From assembly GCA_964412615.1 (NCBI GenBank), contig CAYPPK010000010.1, positions 1 through 20,964 of the forward strand: DNA of 20,964 nt, given 5' to 3'. This DNA is from CAYPPK01 sp964412615. Its GTDB lineage: Bacteria > Patescibacteriota > Minisyncoccia > Sungbacterales > HO2-52-23. The position numbers and the translations under genes are program-made. Shown one piece after another: positions 5,409-12,729 of the stretch (position 1 is its first letter; each line of letters opens with the position of its first letter). A model generated the notes under the pieces. That model worked only from the letters and a program-made list of their open reading frames with translations. It was not told where the DNA came from and searched no databases.

Positions 5409-5489
5409 TGCCCCCGAGAGGATTTGAACCTCTACGCCTTGCGGCACTAGCTCCTAAAGCTAGCGTGTCTGCCATTTCACCACGGGCGC
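5409..5489 (-). tRNA. tRNA-Leu(TAG)
   Basis: Class II tRNA of 81 nt. The anticodon stem CTAGC/GCTAG has loop TTTAGGA (anticodon TAG), the long variable arm is GCC/GGC type with a GCAA loop, and the T arm is AGAGG/CCTCT with TTCAAAT. The acceptor GCGCCCG/CGGGGGC has one G-G mismatch at pair 3-70. The discriminator is A and no CCA is encoded. Confidence 0.88.
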
Positions 5490-5530
5490 AAAGTAAACAA
5501 ATTTTAACCCAAAATTGGGCCAAAATCAAC

Positions 5531-5553
5531 TTAGCACTGTTGGGCAGTGCTAA
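5531..5553 (-). terminator. Hairpin after the last pilin-like gene
   Basis: TTAGCACTG, loop of 5, CAGTGCTAA: a perfect 9-bp stem 3 nt after the stop of the pilin-like gene at 5557. On the minus strand it is followed by GTTGATTTT, a poor U tract, so it may be a weak terminator or a 3'-end stabiliser. Confidence 0.45.
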
Positions 5554-5556
5554 AAT

Positions 5557-5838
5557 TTAGGGCGTAGGTGGGGGAACAAATGGAGGCGGCTGGGAAGGAA
5601 TGCCAAAAAATGAAACCAAGAGCTGTGCCGCTCCCCAGGCCGCGGCCATGACCGCCAAGCCGATTATTCCCCAGAGGACTATTCCTTGAGCGCTTTTGCG
5701 GGCTTCCGGATTACCGGCCGAGAAAATAAGGCGTATTACTCCCCACAAAAAGACAATAGTAGCCAAAAGGAAAAGTATCCCGATAAGCGATTGGGCCAGG
5801 CCGGTAAAATTTTGCAATAAAATGGTGGCTTGCGGCAT
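5557..5838 (-). CDS. T4SS-pilin-like small membrane protein (paralogue 1)
   Basis: 93 residues from the ATG at 5838, which has GGAT upstream and is preferred over a GTG at 5865. Two hydrophobic segments frame a small charged loop: LIGILFLLATIVFLWGVIRL, then a short GNPEARKS turn, then VLWGIIGLAVMAAAWGAAQL. The tail is proline rich (FVPPPTP). This layout is that of the VirB2/TrbC-like pilin family widespread in Patescibacteria. It is a close paralogue of the next two upstream genes and the last of the series. It probably forms an extracellular fibre or a membrane assembly; assignment to pili, competence or secretion is inference. Confidence 0.75.
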   Translation of the reverse strand: MPQATILLQNFTGLAQSLIGILFLLATIVFLWGVIRLIFSAGNPEARKSAQGIVLWGIIGLAVMAAAWGAAQLLVSFFGIPSQPPPFVPPPTP

Positions 5839-5887
5839 ATTTACTATCCAGGTTAATCTAGACACCTAATAGAAAGATGAAGAAAAA

Positions 5888-5918
5888 ACAAAAACCGCCC
5901 GGATGTAGGGCGATTTTT
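5888..5918 (-). terminator. Intrinsic terminator between pilin-like genes
   Basis: The stem CGCCC (5896-5900)/GGGCG (5908-5912) is extended by AAAA/TTTT, giving a minus-strand hairpin followed by GGTTTTTGTTTT. It lies after the paralogue at 5944-6198 and before the one at 5557-5838, so the last pilin gene may be expressed at a different level. Confidence 0.7.
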
Positions 5919-5943
5919 ATCTTTTAGATTTTTATCTTGATTA

Positions 5944-6198
5944 CTATCTGCAGGTTCCGAAGAATTGGCAAAGAATTTTCACTATTCCCCAAGCAGAAGC
6001 CATTACGGTCATACCGATAATTCCCCAGATCATGGTTTGTTTGCCTTTCTTCAGTTTGGTCTCATCTCCTTGGCTGCCGACAACATACTGAATCACTCCC
6101 CAAAGAAACACCACCGTGGCCAAGGCGAATAGCAAATTAATTATGGGGTTTAAAACCTGATTTTGTATCTTATTAATTAACTGGGTAAGTGAATCCAT
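5944..6198 (-). CDS. T4SS-pilin-like small membrane protein (paralogue 2)
   Basis: 84 residues with the same two-segment plan: LLFALATVVFLWGVIQYVVG, a charged turn GDETKLKKGKQT, then IWGIIGMTVMASAWGIVKIL and a C-terminal CQFFGTCR with two cysteines. Unlike its upstream neighbour it has no signal peptide. It is 19 nt downstream of the gene at 6218-6571 and followed by a terminator. The family is VirB2/TrbC-like pilin; the exact role is unknown. Confidence 0.75.
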   Translation of the reverse strand: MDSLTQLINKIQNQVLNPIINLLFALATVVFLWGVIQYVVGSQGDETKLKKGKQTMIWGIIGMTVMASAWGIVKILCQFFGTCR

Positions 6199-6217
6199 CT
6201 CTTTGCCTCAAGGGTTT

Positions 6218-6571
6218 TTAATTGATTCTAGGTGGTTCTACAAAACTTGGGGTGGATCTCGCTTGGAAGAAGTTGACCAAAATATTAGCTACTCCCCAAG
6301 CCGCCGCCATCACTGCGAGGCCAATAATACCCCAAACCATGACGCCTTTAGCCTTTTTCTGTCCTTCTGGATCACCAGCTTTGGCGATGAATTGAATTAC
6401 CCCCCAGAGAAAGACAACTGTGGCTAAAACAAACAAAATACCGATTACTATGTTAAGAACATTACGGATACTGGATAAAACAGAAATAACATCTTGGGCA
6501 AGAACTACTAGTGGTAATAAAGTATATCCTGCTACAAAAATGGGATAATATAATTTTTTTGATTTTAACAT
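6218..6571 (-). CDS. T4SS-pilin-like small membrane protein with signal peptide (paralogue 3)
   Basis: 117 residues. An N-terminal signal-like segment (about residues 8-25, ending VVLAQ) is followed by two hydrophobic segments, IGILFVLATVVFLWGVIQFI and VWGIIGLAVMAAAWGVANIL, around a turn GDPEGQKKAKG. The sequence between the membrane segments matches paralogues 1 and 2 closely, showing recent tandem duplication. An AGAAG motif lies 7 nt before the ATG. It is the most complete member and may be the processed pilin subunit. Confidence 0.78.
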   Translation of the reverse strand: MLKSKKLYYPIFVAGYTLLPLVVLAQDVISVLSSIRNVLNIVIGILFVLATVVFLWGVIQFIAKAGDPEGQKKAKGVMVWGIIGLAVMAAAWGVANILVNFFQARSTPSFVEPPRIN

Positions 6572-6626
6572 TTGTTTCTTCTAATTAATGTACCGACCTT
6601 TCTAAATTAATAATTTAAACATTTAA

Positions 6627-6986
6627 CTACAAGGTTTTAGCAAAATCCACTACCCATCTGGCCAGAGCCGACGCGCCGACGATGAGAGCTGTTCCTATTA
6701 CCACCCAAAAAAACATTTTCTTGGCATCTCCCAGCCCCTTCTCGTCTCCTTTGGCAGAAGCAATGACAAACTTAAAACCGACAAAAATGATGGCCACAAT
6801 AGCCAAAGGCACGGCAATAAGCAAAACCGCATTGGCAATTTGCTTAATTAGGTCGGGGAAATTATTGGCCTTGATGGGGTTGTCAATGGTAACTGCCAGG
6901 GCAGGAGCTGCTAGCAAAAGTATAGCAAGTACCAAGGCTGAATACAAAAAACTTTTCCCCATTCTGTTTTTCGTTATTTGTGTCAT
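6627..6986 (-). CDS. Pilin-like membrane protein with signal peptide (paralogue 4, divergent)
   Basis: 119 residues from the ATG at 6986. The longer open frame runs through an upstream repeat and its extra N-terminus is not protein-like, so it is rejected. There is a signal peptide (about residues 9-31, ending APALA), then a periplasmic-type start and two hydrophobic segments, AVLLIAVPLAIVAIIFVGFK and FWVVIGTALIVGASALARWV, separated by a GDEKGLGDAKK turn. Same architecture as the other pilin-like genes but lower identity. An ATG at 6962 is an alternative start. Confidence 0.72.
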   Translation of the reverse strand: MTQITKNRMGKSFLYSALVLAILLLAAPALAVTIDNPIKANNFPDLIKQIANAVLLIAVPLAIVAIIFVGFKFVIASAKGDEKGLGDAKKMFFWVVIGTALIVGASALARWVVDFAKTL

Positions 6987-7010
6987 ATTTTTATTATCTC
7001 TGGCATTCAT

Positions 7011-7045
7011 CCTCGCGGGCTCCACCGCGAGGCTGGATGCCAGCC
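7011..7045. repeat. Two GC-rich hairpins in the intergenic spacer
   Basis: CCTCGCGG (7011-7018) and CCGCGAGG (7025-7032) form an 8-bp stem. GGCTGG (7031-7036) and CCAGCC (7040-7045) form a second that overlaps it by 2 nt. A GCGAGC direct repeat follows at about 7050-7064. GC content is much higher than in the flanking pilin genes. This is the non-coding reason the upstream frame of the pilin-like gene is rejected. Confidence 0.6.
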
Positions 7046-7087
7046 CGTAGCGAGCGAAGCGAGCGGAGGAGATAACCCCGACGTTAG

Positions 7088-7148
7088 CCCGATTTAAGGG
7101 CGATATTCCGCCAGGAATACCGCGCAGTTTGCTGCGCGGTCGGTTATT
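7088..7148 (-). repeat. 61-bp dispersed repeat, copy A
   Basis: It starts at the stop codon of the upstream minus-strand gene (7147) and contains two overlapping hairpins (CCGCGCAG/CTGCGCGG and GCGGTATTCC/GGAATATCGC) that compete for the same GCGG bases. It differs from copy B at 14769-14829 at about 3 of 61 positions. Both copies have the same orientation relative to the gene they follow. Confidence 0.85.
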
Positions 7149-7644
7149 ACCGCACCGTAGCTGAACATTTAATTTCATTCCAAGGGCCGAGTCCTTTCAG
7201 AAGTTCGGCCGGCTTGCCGCTGCCGATAGTACCCGGATCAATCAGCACTTTCATTATAGTATCAATAACAAGCCAGGCAAAGAAAACAATTATTATGCCG
7301 ATAACGGCATTGGTCAGCACTTTTTTGCCCTTGGTATACATGGCAGCTGATTTTTCCCCGCCTATTCCGGGTATGACCATTAAAATCCCTCCGTAAATAA
7401 ACATTAGAACTGCCAAAGGTATGGCTATGCCTATCCAAATAAAATTTAAAACATTTTGTACTAGTATAAAAATATGGCAAGGGGTGCAGGGGGTTGGGTT
7501 GGCCGATGTACCGCAGGGAACTAACCCTTTTGGCAAAAAAGTTCCGCCTTCAATTTTTTCGGCAGCAAAAACTGGCAGCCACAGTTGCCACAAGACAAAT
7601 AGAACCGTGAAAAATACTAAAAAATGGCGTTGGGAAATCCTCAT
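7147..7644 (-). CDS. Pilin-like membrane protein with signal peptide (paralogue 5)
   Basis: 165 residues. Signal peptide at about residues 8-28 (ending VFAAE), an extracytoplasmic region with three cysteines (PCGTSANPTPCTPC), then two membrane segments with a G-G-E-K-rich turn (IGGEKSAAMYTKGKK) between them and a hydrophilic tail. The layout is that of VirB2/TrbC-type pilins with an extended N-terminus. Its ATG overlaps the stop of the solute-binding protein gene (ATGA), so the two are translationally coupled. It is the first of five related genes. Confidence 0.72.
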   Translation of the reverse strand: MRISQRHFLVFFTVLFVLWQLWLPVFAAEKIEGGTFLPKGLVPCGTSANPTPCTPCHIFILVQNVLNFIWIGIAIPLAVLMFIYGGILMVIPGIGGEKSAAMYTKGKKVLTNAVIGIIIVFFAWLVIDTIMKVLIDPGTIGSGKPAELLKGLGPWNEIKCSATVR

Positions 7645-8903
7645 CGCGAAATAAGAAACATTTGATCCTTTAATCTCCGAATAGCTTGATCCGGCGCGGC
7701 CGTTTTGGTTACTACCGAGTTTATTGCTTCTTGAAATAAGCGTCGCGCCCTGGTTTCATCTGGAACCTGCCAGCCTCTGGCCGTTAATGCCTGCTTATAA
7801 AATACATCCAGCATAGCAGAATTCGCGCCTTCGGCCAGCAGATCGCGCCGGGCCGGAGGCCGGCCGGTTTCTTCATTATAAACTTTTGCTCCTTCGCCAA
7901 AAGTAATGTAAAGCACAAATTGCCAAGCAGCCGCCGGACTGGGAGAAAATTTGGATACCGTAGGGAAGAAATAACGGCCGTAAGTCAAAGCTGTGTTTGC
8001 TTCTGCGGGTTGGGGAAAGGGCGAAGCCTGAAAAGCAAGATGAGGATTTCGGGCGGTAATCCGGCTGATATCTTCGCTAAAACCAAATATCATGGCTACC
8101 CCGCCTTCGCCAAAAGCCGAAAAAGAATTTTTGAGATAATCAGCCCAGCTGAAATTTGGCCGGCTGGGATTGGCAAAAGAAGTATAAAAGTCCAAAGCTT
8201 TATCGGCTCCTTGCTCCAGGGCGACCTCTTTGGTGTCCGGCACGATAATCGGATCGTTGTTTTGCAGTATGAGAGCGCTTAAAATTTCAAAAGCGTATTC
8301 GGTATTGTTGTAAGTTCCCAAAGCAATTCCGCTCTTGCTTATCTCTTTGTTGGGATTTGTTTTGGTTAAAAGTTTGGCTGCTTCGCCGACTTCCTCCCAA
8401 TTTTTAGGAGGGGAGGCGATACCGGCCGCGTTAAAAGCATCTTTATCATAAAAAAGAGCCAAACTATCAACAAAAATAGGCGCTCCCCAAATTTCTCCCT
8501 GGGGGCCAATTAAATCTTTGCTTGGCAAATCAACAAACGTTTGTTGGAAATCCTTGGCTTTTAGGCCGAATTCCGCCGGCAGCGGCAATATTTTATCTTT
8601 ATGTTTGGCCAGCAGGGTATTGGGCAGTACAAAAATATCCGGCCCCCGGCCTTCGGCCAGGCGGTTGATTAAAATATCTTCGTAGGAAGATTCTTCCAGC
8701 CGTACATAATTCACGGTTATATGCGGGTTGGCTTCCTGAAATTTGGTGATAATGGGCCGCCAGACGTTTTCATCATCCTTAATACTCCAAAAAGAAATAG
8801 TGGCCGGTTCCGGGCTGGGAGGTTTGCGGCCAAAGAAAACAAGAGCCCCCACTAAAATGGTGAGAAGGCCTACGGACAAAATTATTATGGCAGTGCGATC
8901 CAT
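7641..8903 (-). CDS. Membrane-anchored extracellular solute-binding protein (family 1-like)
   Basis: 420 residues with an uncleaved-looking N-terminal membrane segment (about residues 5-24), no lipobox cysteine, then a type I periplasmic-binding-protein fold: ISFWSIKDDENVWRPIITKF, GPDIFVLPN, YDKDAFNAAGI and the typical PxxWEE pattern (PKNWEEV). Members bind sugars or oligosaccharides for ABC importers. No permease or ATPase gene is nearby, so it may work with distant transporters or have another role at the cell surface. It overlaps the first pilin-like gene by 4 nt and follows a methyltransferase gene by 11 nt, so it is within the same transcript. Confidence 0.85.
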   Translation of the reverse strand: MDRTAIIILSVGLLTILVGALVFFGRKPPSPEPATISFWSIKDDENVWRPIITKFQEANPHITVNYVRLEESSYEDILINRLAEGRGPDIFVLPNTLLAKHKDKILPLPAEFGLKAKDFQQTFVDLPSKDLIGPQGEIWGAPIFVDSLALFYDKDAFNAAGIASPPKNWEEVGEAAKLLTKTNPNKEISKSGIALGTYNNTEYAFEILSALILQNNDPIIVPDTKEVALEQGADKALDFYTSFANPSRPNFSWADYLKNSFSAFGEGGVAMIFGFSEDISRITARNPHLAFQASPFPQPAEANTALTYGRYFFPTVSKFSPSPAAAWQFVLYITFGEGAKVYNEETGRPPARRDLLAEGANSAMLDVFYKQALTARGWQVPDETRARRLFQEAINSVVTKTAAPDQAIRRLKDQMFLISR

Positions 8904-8914
8904 TTTGGCTGTAA

Positions 8915-9487
8915 TTAAGGCTTGCGGAAAAGCAAACCGTAGTGGTGGCTGCCGGTGGCAAATTCCCGGTCAAAGGCGAGGCCGGTCTGTGAAGCCCATT
9001 GTTTTACCGCTTCCTTTTTAATCCGCATATGCAACGGCGGGCCTAAAGGCGCTGGAGTTTCGTCCCATTCTATGACCGCGAGCCGGCCCTTGCTTTGCAA
9101 AACCCGGGAAGCTTCCTGGAAAAGCCCCTGTTTGTTCTCAGCCTGGAAGAGAATATTGGCCATGATCACAAATTCACAAAAATTATCCTTCAATTTTGAT
9201 CCTCCCGGCTGATCCAAATCCGCCCAGACTAATTCAATATTTAAAAGATGTTCCAATTTGGCCCGGGCGCGGATAATCTCCAAAACCGATTTTTGAATGT
9301 CAAAAGCATATACCTTGCCGTCACCTCCGACAATTTTGGCAATGGGAATAGTAAAATAGCCGTGCCCCGCGCCAAAATCAGCCACATGATCTCCCTTTTC
9401 CAAGTCCAGAGAAGCAACAATTTTTTCCGGTTCAAGAAATCCGCCAGTTGACGCAATTTCACCGGGTGTTTTTACTGTTTCTGGCAT
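8915..9487 (-). CDS. Class I SAM-dependent methyltransferase
   Basis: 190 residues. SAM-binding motif VADFGAGHGYF (35-45), acidic residue ending strand 2 (YAFDIQ, about 59-64), motif ADLDQPGG and post-motif RVLQSKGRLAVIEW. This is a UbiE/Methyltransf_11-type enzyme. The substrate cannot be inferred. It follows the two tiny membrane proteins by about 70 nt and precedes the solute-binding protein by 11 nt on the same strand. Confidence 0.8.
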   Translation of the reverse strand: MPETVKTPGEIASTGGFLEPEKIVASLDLEKGDHVADFGAGHGYFTIPIAKIVGGDGKVYAFDIQKSVLEIIRARAKLEHLLNIELVWADLDQPGGSKLKDNFCEFVIMANILFQAENKQGLFQEASRVLQSKGRLAVIEWDETPAPLGPPLHMRIKKEAVKQWASQTGLAFDREFATGSHHYGLLFRKP

Positions 9488-9550
9488 GACTTAATCTTAA
9501 CAGAAAATAGGGCAAAGTTAAATTCACAGAGAACGCTAGCAAAACAAATT

Positions 9551-9566
9551 CCGCCCTTAGGGGCGG
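9551..9566 (-). terminator. Weak hairpin overlapping the 53-aa gene stop
   Basis: CCGCCC, loop CTAA, GGGCGG on the minus strand followed by AATTTGTTTT. It overlaps the stop codon of the small gene ending at 9557. The interrupted T run suggests partial termination between gyrA-linked genes and the methyltransferase. Confidence 0.45.
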
Positions 9567-9718
9567 GGTTGGTAATGAAGGCAGCCATTGGAAAGTTCGC
9601 GAATTTGGCGCAGGACCGGATGAAAACTGATTGCTTTCGGAGCTGATTTTCTTAACACCAGTTTGGCGGCGAGTAAACACGCTGCCGCAGCACCAAGCGC
9701 AAAAATTAGCCGGCTCAT
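9557..9718 (-). CDS. Small single-pass membrane protein (53 aa)
   Basis: It begins MSRLIFALGAAAACLLAAKL, an alanine/leucine-rich membrane segment (residues 3-22), followed by a basic tail ending LSNGCLHYQPRP. Its ATG overlaps the stop of the upstream small gene (ATGA), and GGAGG lies 6 nt before the start, one of the best ribosome binding sites in the window. This strongly supports a real gene although no family is recognised. It is probably co-expressed with gyrA and its 70-aa neighbour. Confidence 0.7.
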   Translation of the reverse strand: MSRLIFALGAAAACLLAAKLVLRKSAPKAISFHPVLRQIRELSNGCLHYQPRP

Positions 9719-9927
9719 GCTTTGCCTCCTTTCTTGCGGATTTTGAGGAACAATGCCTGGCCAAGAAGGCAGAGAAAAAATATAAGAGCAAGGAGAAAGA
9801 CCAGGGGATTTTCCGGGATTTGTTTTAAGATTTTTTTGAAAAATTGCCAGTTGGTTGGAGTAGGACTAAAGCTCCAAGATTGTTCCTCGTAAAGCAGTTC
9901 CGGGTAATCTGGATGACGGTAGGACAT
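9715..9927 (-). CDS. Small single-pass membrane protein (70 aa)
   Basis: 70 residues. A hydrophilic, aromatic-rich N-terminus (MSYRHPDYPELLYEEQSW) is followed by one membrane span at about residues 43-62 and a strongly basic end (KIRKKGGKA), predicting an N-out/C-in or re-entrant anchor. A G-rich GGGGGGA stretch precedes the ATG at a usable spacing. It is 39 nt downstream of gyrA and overlaps the next gene by 4 nt. No family recognised. Confidence 0.65.
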   Translation of the reverse strand: MSYRHPDYPELLYEEQSWSFSPTPTNWQFFKKILKQIPENPLVFLLALIFFLCLLGQALFLKIRKKGGKA

Positions 9928-9966
9928 TCAAATCCCCCCAAATTAGTACTTCATATATAGTAGCAT

Positions 9967-12462
9967 TTACAGCGTTGTAATTGAAGCCACTGCGTCACCA
10001 GAATCAAGCCGCATAATGCGCACTCCCTGGGTGGCTCGGCCCAGAGTGGGAACGGTGGATAAGGTAGTGCGAATGACCTGTCCTTTGCGGGAGATGGCGA
10101 TCAGCTCTTCCTCTTCCGGGTCAAGCACGTGCGAGCCGATGATCAGGCCGGTTTTGGGGGTTATTTTGGCGCACTTTATGCCCGAGCCTCCTCGCCGTTG
10201 TTTTTTGAATTGCTTGACGAGCGAGTGTTTGCCAAACCCGTTTTCCATCACGACCAGCAATTTGCCATTGGCGATTTGCTCTTTGCCGATGGCGTCCATT
10301 CCCACAACTTCATCTCCTTTTTTCAAACGCACCGCGCGCACTCCGGCCGCGGTCCTGCCCATGGGCCGCACGTCTTTTTCGGAGAAGCGGATCGCTTGTC
10401 CTTTCTTGGTCGCCAAAATAAGCTCGTCCTGGCCGGTGGTGAGCCGCGCCCAGCGGAGGGAATCTCCTCCCTTGAGGGTTATGGCAATCAGTCCCGAGCG
10501 CCGCACATTTTCAAAAGAATTGGCTTCTACTTTTTTGATCACCCCGTCTTTGGTGACCATGACCACATAACCGGGGCCATTCCCGTCTTTTGTCTTCTCC
10601 GGCGCTTGCGGTCGGAGCCCCGACTCTTGGCGTCGGGGTTTACTTTTATCTTTGCTGACAGCCAGGATGGAAGTTATGTTTTCCTGCTGGCTCAAAGAAA
10701 GGAAATTGAATATGGACTTGCCCTTGGAAATCCTCGTGCCCTCCGGAATTTCGTAAGCGCGCACCTGATAAACTTTTCCGGAATTGGTGAAGAAAAGCAG
10801 ATTGGAATGGGTGTTGGTGGTAAGCAAATGTTCCACCATGTCTTCTTCCTTGGTTTCCATGCCGATTAATCCCTTGCCTCCTCGTTTTTGCATGCGATAG
10901 GATTCTGGTTTCAAGCGTTTGATATAGCCGCCGCGAGTAACCACCACCACCGCTTCTTCCTCGGCGATCAAGTCTTCTTCGGAAAATTCTTTGGGTGAAG
11001 TTTTCACGATCTTGGTTTTGCGCTCGTCTCCGTATTTTTCTTTGATTTCCAGCAATTCTTTTTTTATAACTTCCATTATCTTGCTCGGATCTTTCAGGAG
11101 CGCTTCCAAAGATTTGGCCAAGGCAATTTTTTCTTTCAGCTCGTTGGTGATTTTTTGGCGCTCCAAGCCGGCCAAGGTTTGCAGGCGCATTTCCAAAATG
11201 GCGGTGGCTTGAATATCGCTCAAAGAAAACTTCTTCACCAGCTGGGCGTGGGCTTCCTCGCGATCCGCGGATTTCCTGATGGTGTCAATCACCCGGTCAA
11301 TGTGGTCCAGCGCTTTTTGCAATCCCTCCAAAATATGGATGCGCTCTTTGGTGCGGTTCAAATCAAATTGGGTTCGGCGCACCACCACTTCATTGCGGTG
11401 CTTCAAGAATTCTTCCAGTACTTGTTTCAGGGAAAGAACTTGCGGCTGGATGCCGTCCACTAAAGCCAGCATGTTTAAATGGAAGCTTTTTTCTAAGTCG
11501 GTAAATTTGTAGAGATTATTTAAAACTTTTTGCGGATGCGCGTCTTGTTTTAATTCAATCACCACGCGCAAACCGTCTTTGTCCGACTCATCGCGGAGGT
11601 CGCGAATTCCTTCCAGGCGCTTTTCCTGCACTAAATTAGCCATGGTTTCAATCAGCTCGGATTTGTTCACTTGGTAGGGGATTTCGGTGATTATAATTTG
11701 CGAAGAATTCTTGGGCCCATCTTCAATTTCCGCTTTGCCCCGGTTCAAAATCGCTCCTTTGCCGGCCGCGTATGAGGCGCGGATTTCTTTTTCGTCAAAA
11801 ATAATTCCCCCGGTGGGGAAGTCGGGTCCTTTGACAAATTCCATCAAGTCGTCCTGCGAGACTTTGGGGTGGTCAATTAAATGAGCGAGCGCGTCTATGG
11901 TTTCGCTTAAATTATGCGGCGGAATATTGGTCGCCATGCCTACGGCAATGCCCAGCGTTCCGTTGAGCAGAAGATTGGGAACTGAAGCCGGAAGTACAAT
12001 CGGTTCCTGCCGGGTGCTGTCGTAGTTATCCCGGAAATTTACCGTATCTTTTTCAATGTCGCGGAGAAGTTCTTCCGCGATTCTGGTCATGCGCGCCTCC
12101 GTGTAACGCATGGCTGCCGCCGAGTCTCCATCAATGGAACCAAAATTTCCTTGACCGTCTACCAGCGGGTAGCGCAAGGAAAAATTCTGCGCCATGCGCA
12201 CCAGAGAGTCGTATACGGCAATGTCCCCGTGCGGGTGATATTTCCCTAGAACATCACCGACAATGGCCGCGGACTTTCTTAGCTTTGCTCCTTGCGTCAG
12301 CCCCATCTCATGCATGGCATAAAGAATCCGGCGATGCACCGGTTTCAATCCGTCCCTCACGTCCGGAAGGGCGCGGGCGACAATCACCGACATGGCGTAG
12401 TCCAGGTAGGACTCGCGCATTTCTTCGGTAATTTCTCTTTGCTGTATTTTTCCTATATCCAT
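9967..12462 (-). CDS. gyrA: DNA gyrase subunit A
   Basis: 831 residues, close to the family length. The winged-helix/tower part carries VIVARALPDVRDGLKPVHRR and the catalytic tyrosine Y120 in AMRYTEARM, which forms the covalent link to DNA during supercoiling. The C-terminal beta-pinwheel has the GyrA box as QKRGGKG (524-530), which distinguishes it from ParC. In the quinolone-resistance-determining region (HPHGDIAVYD, 76-85) the position equal to E. coli Ser83 is Ile81, while Asp85 (E. coli Asp87) is kept. Residues 603-629 look like an inserted linker between two pinwheel strands, encoded by GC-rich palindromic DNA. Its start codon overlaps the stop of the upstream small gene (TAATG). gyrB is not in the window. 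Confidence 0.97.
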   Translation of the reverse strand: MDIGKIQQREITEEMRESYLDYAMSVIVARALPDVRDGLKPVHRRILYAMHEMGLTQGAKLRKSAAIVGDVLGKYHPHGDIAVYDSLVRMAQNFSLRYPLVDGQGNFGSIDGDSAAAMRYTEARMTRIAEELLRDIEKDTVNFRDNYDSTRQEPIVLPASVPNLLLNGTLGIAVGMATNIPPHNLSETIDALAHLIDHPKVSQDDLMEFVKGPDFPTGGIIFDEKEIRASYAAGKGAILNRGKAEIEDGPKNSSQIIITEIPYQVNKSELIETMANLVQEKRLEGIRDLRDESDKDGLRVVIELKQDAHPQKVLNNLYKFTDLEKSFHLNMLALVDGIQPQVLSLKQVLEEFLKHRNEVVVRRTQFDLNRTKERIHILEGLQKALDHIDRVIDTIRKSADREEAHAQLVKKFSLSDIQATAILEMRLQTLAGLERQKITNELKEKIALAKSLEALLKDPSKIMEVIKKELLEIKEKYGDERKTKIVKTSPKEFSEEDLIAEEEAVVVVTRGGYIKRLKPESYRMQKRGGKGLIGMETKEEDMVEHLLTTNTHSNLLFFTNSGKVYQVRAYEIPEGTRISKGKSIFNFLSLSQQENITSILAVSKDKSKPRRQESGLRPQAPEKTKDGNGPGYVVMVTKDGVIKKVEANSFENVRRSGLIAITLKGGDSLRWARLTTGQDELILATKKGQAIRFSEKDVRPMGRTAAGVRAVRLKKGDEVVGMDAIGKEQIANGKLLVVMENGFGKHSLVKQFKKQRRGGSGIKCAKITPKTGLIIGSHVLDPEEEELIAISRKGQVIRTTLSTVPTLGRATQGVRIMRLDSGDAVASITTL
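10576..10656. repeat. GC-rich palindromic insert within gyrA
   Basis: Within the coding region, CCCCGAC (10618-10624), a 7-nt loop and GTCGGGG (10632-10638) form a strong hairpin. The segment encodes a proline/arginine/glutamine-rich stretch (KSKPRRQESGLRPQAPEK) between ILAVSKD and GYVVMVTKDG, which are normally close together in GyrA. It is probably an in-frame element insertion tolerated in a surface loop. Confidence 0.45.
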
Positions 12463-12728
12463 TATGGTTTAAATAAAACTTCCAGGGAGCGGAATGTTTC
12501 CGTAATTCCGGCAAACGGAGTCAAAGTTTCCGTTTCATAATAATTTTCTTCCGCGGTTTTTGTTTTTAAATTTTCCTCCGGAAAATCGTTTAGTTGAGCG
12601 GTGATGCCAAAATTCCACAAACCGAACAAAGCAAGCGCCGAGAGCAAAAAAAGAATTGCCGCCATGATTTGTCTTGCTTCTTCCGGCCAGGAATTTATGC
12701 GGGCGAAAAATCCTTTTCTGGGTTTCAT
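12462..12728 (-). CDS. Small membrane protein upstream of gyrA (88 aa)
   Basis: 88 residues with a basic N-terminus (MKPRKGFFARINSW), one membrane span at about residues 22-42 and an acidic, threonine-rich external part. It fits exactly between the hydrolase gene (TAACATG junction) and gyrA (TAATG overlap), so translation is likely coupled along the operon. No known family recognised; small proteins of this style are common in Patescibacteria. Confidence 0.68.
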   Translation of the reverse strand: MKPRKGFFARINSWPEEARQIMAAILFLLSALALFGLWNFGITAQLNDFPEENLKTKTAEENYYETETLTPFAGITETFRSLEVLFKP

Positions 12729-12729
12729 G

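Noticed and set aside
6987..7178. N-terminal extension of the pilin-like gene at 6627
   Set aside because: It translates the 61-bp repeat and GC-rich hairpins, and a signal peptide starts properly after the ATG at 6986.
7641..8903. Complete ABC sugar importer
   Set aside because: Only a binding protein is present; no permease or ATPase genes are adjacent.
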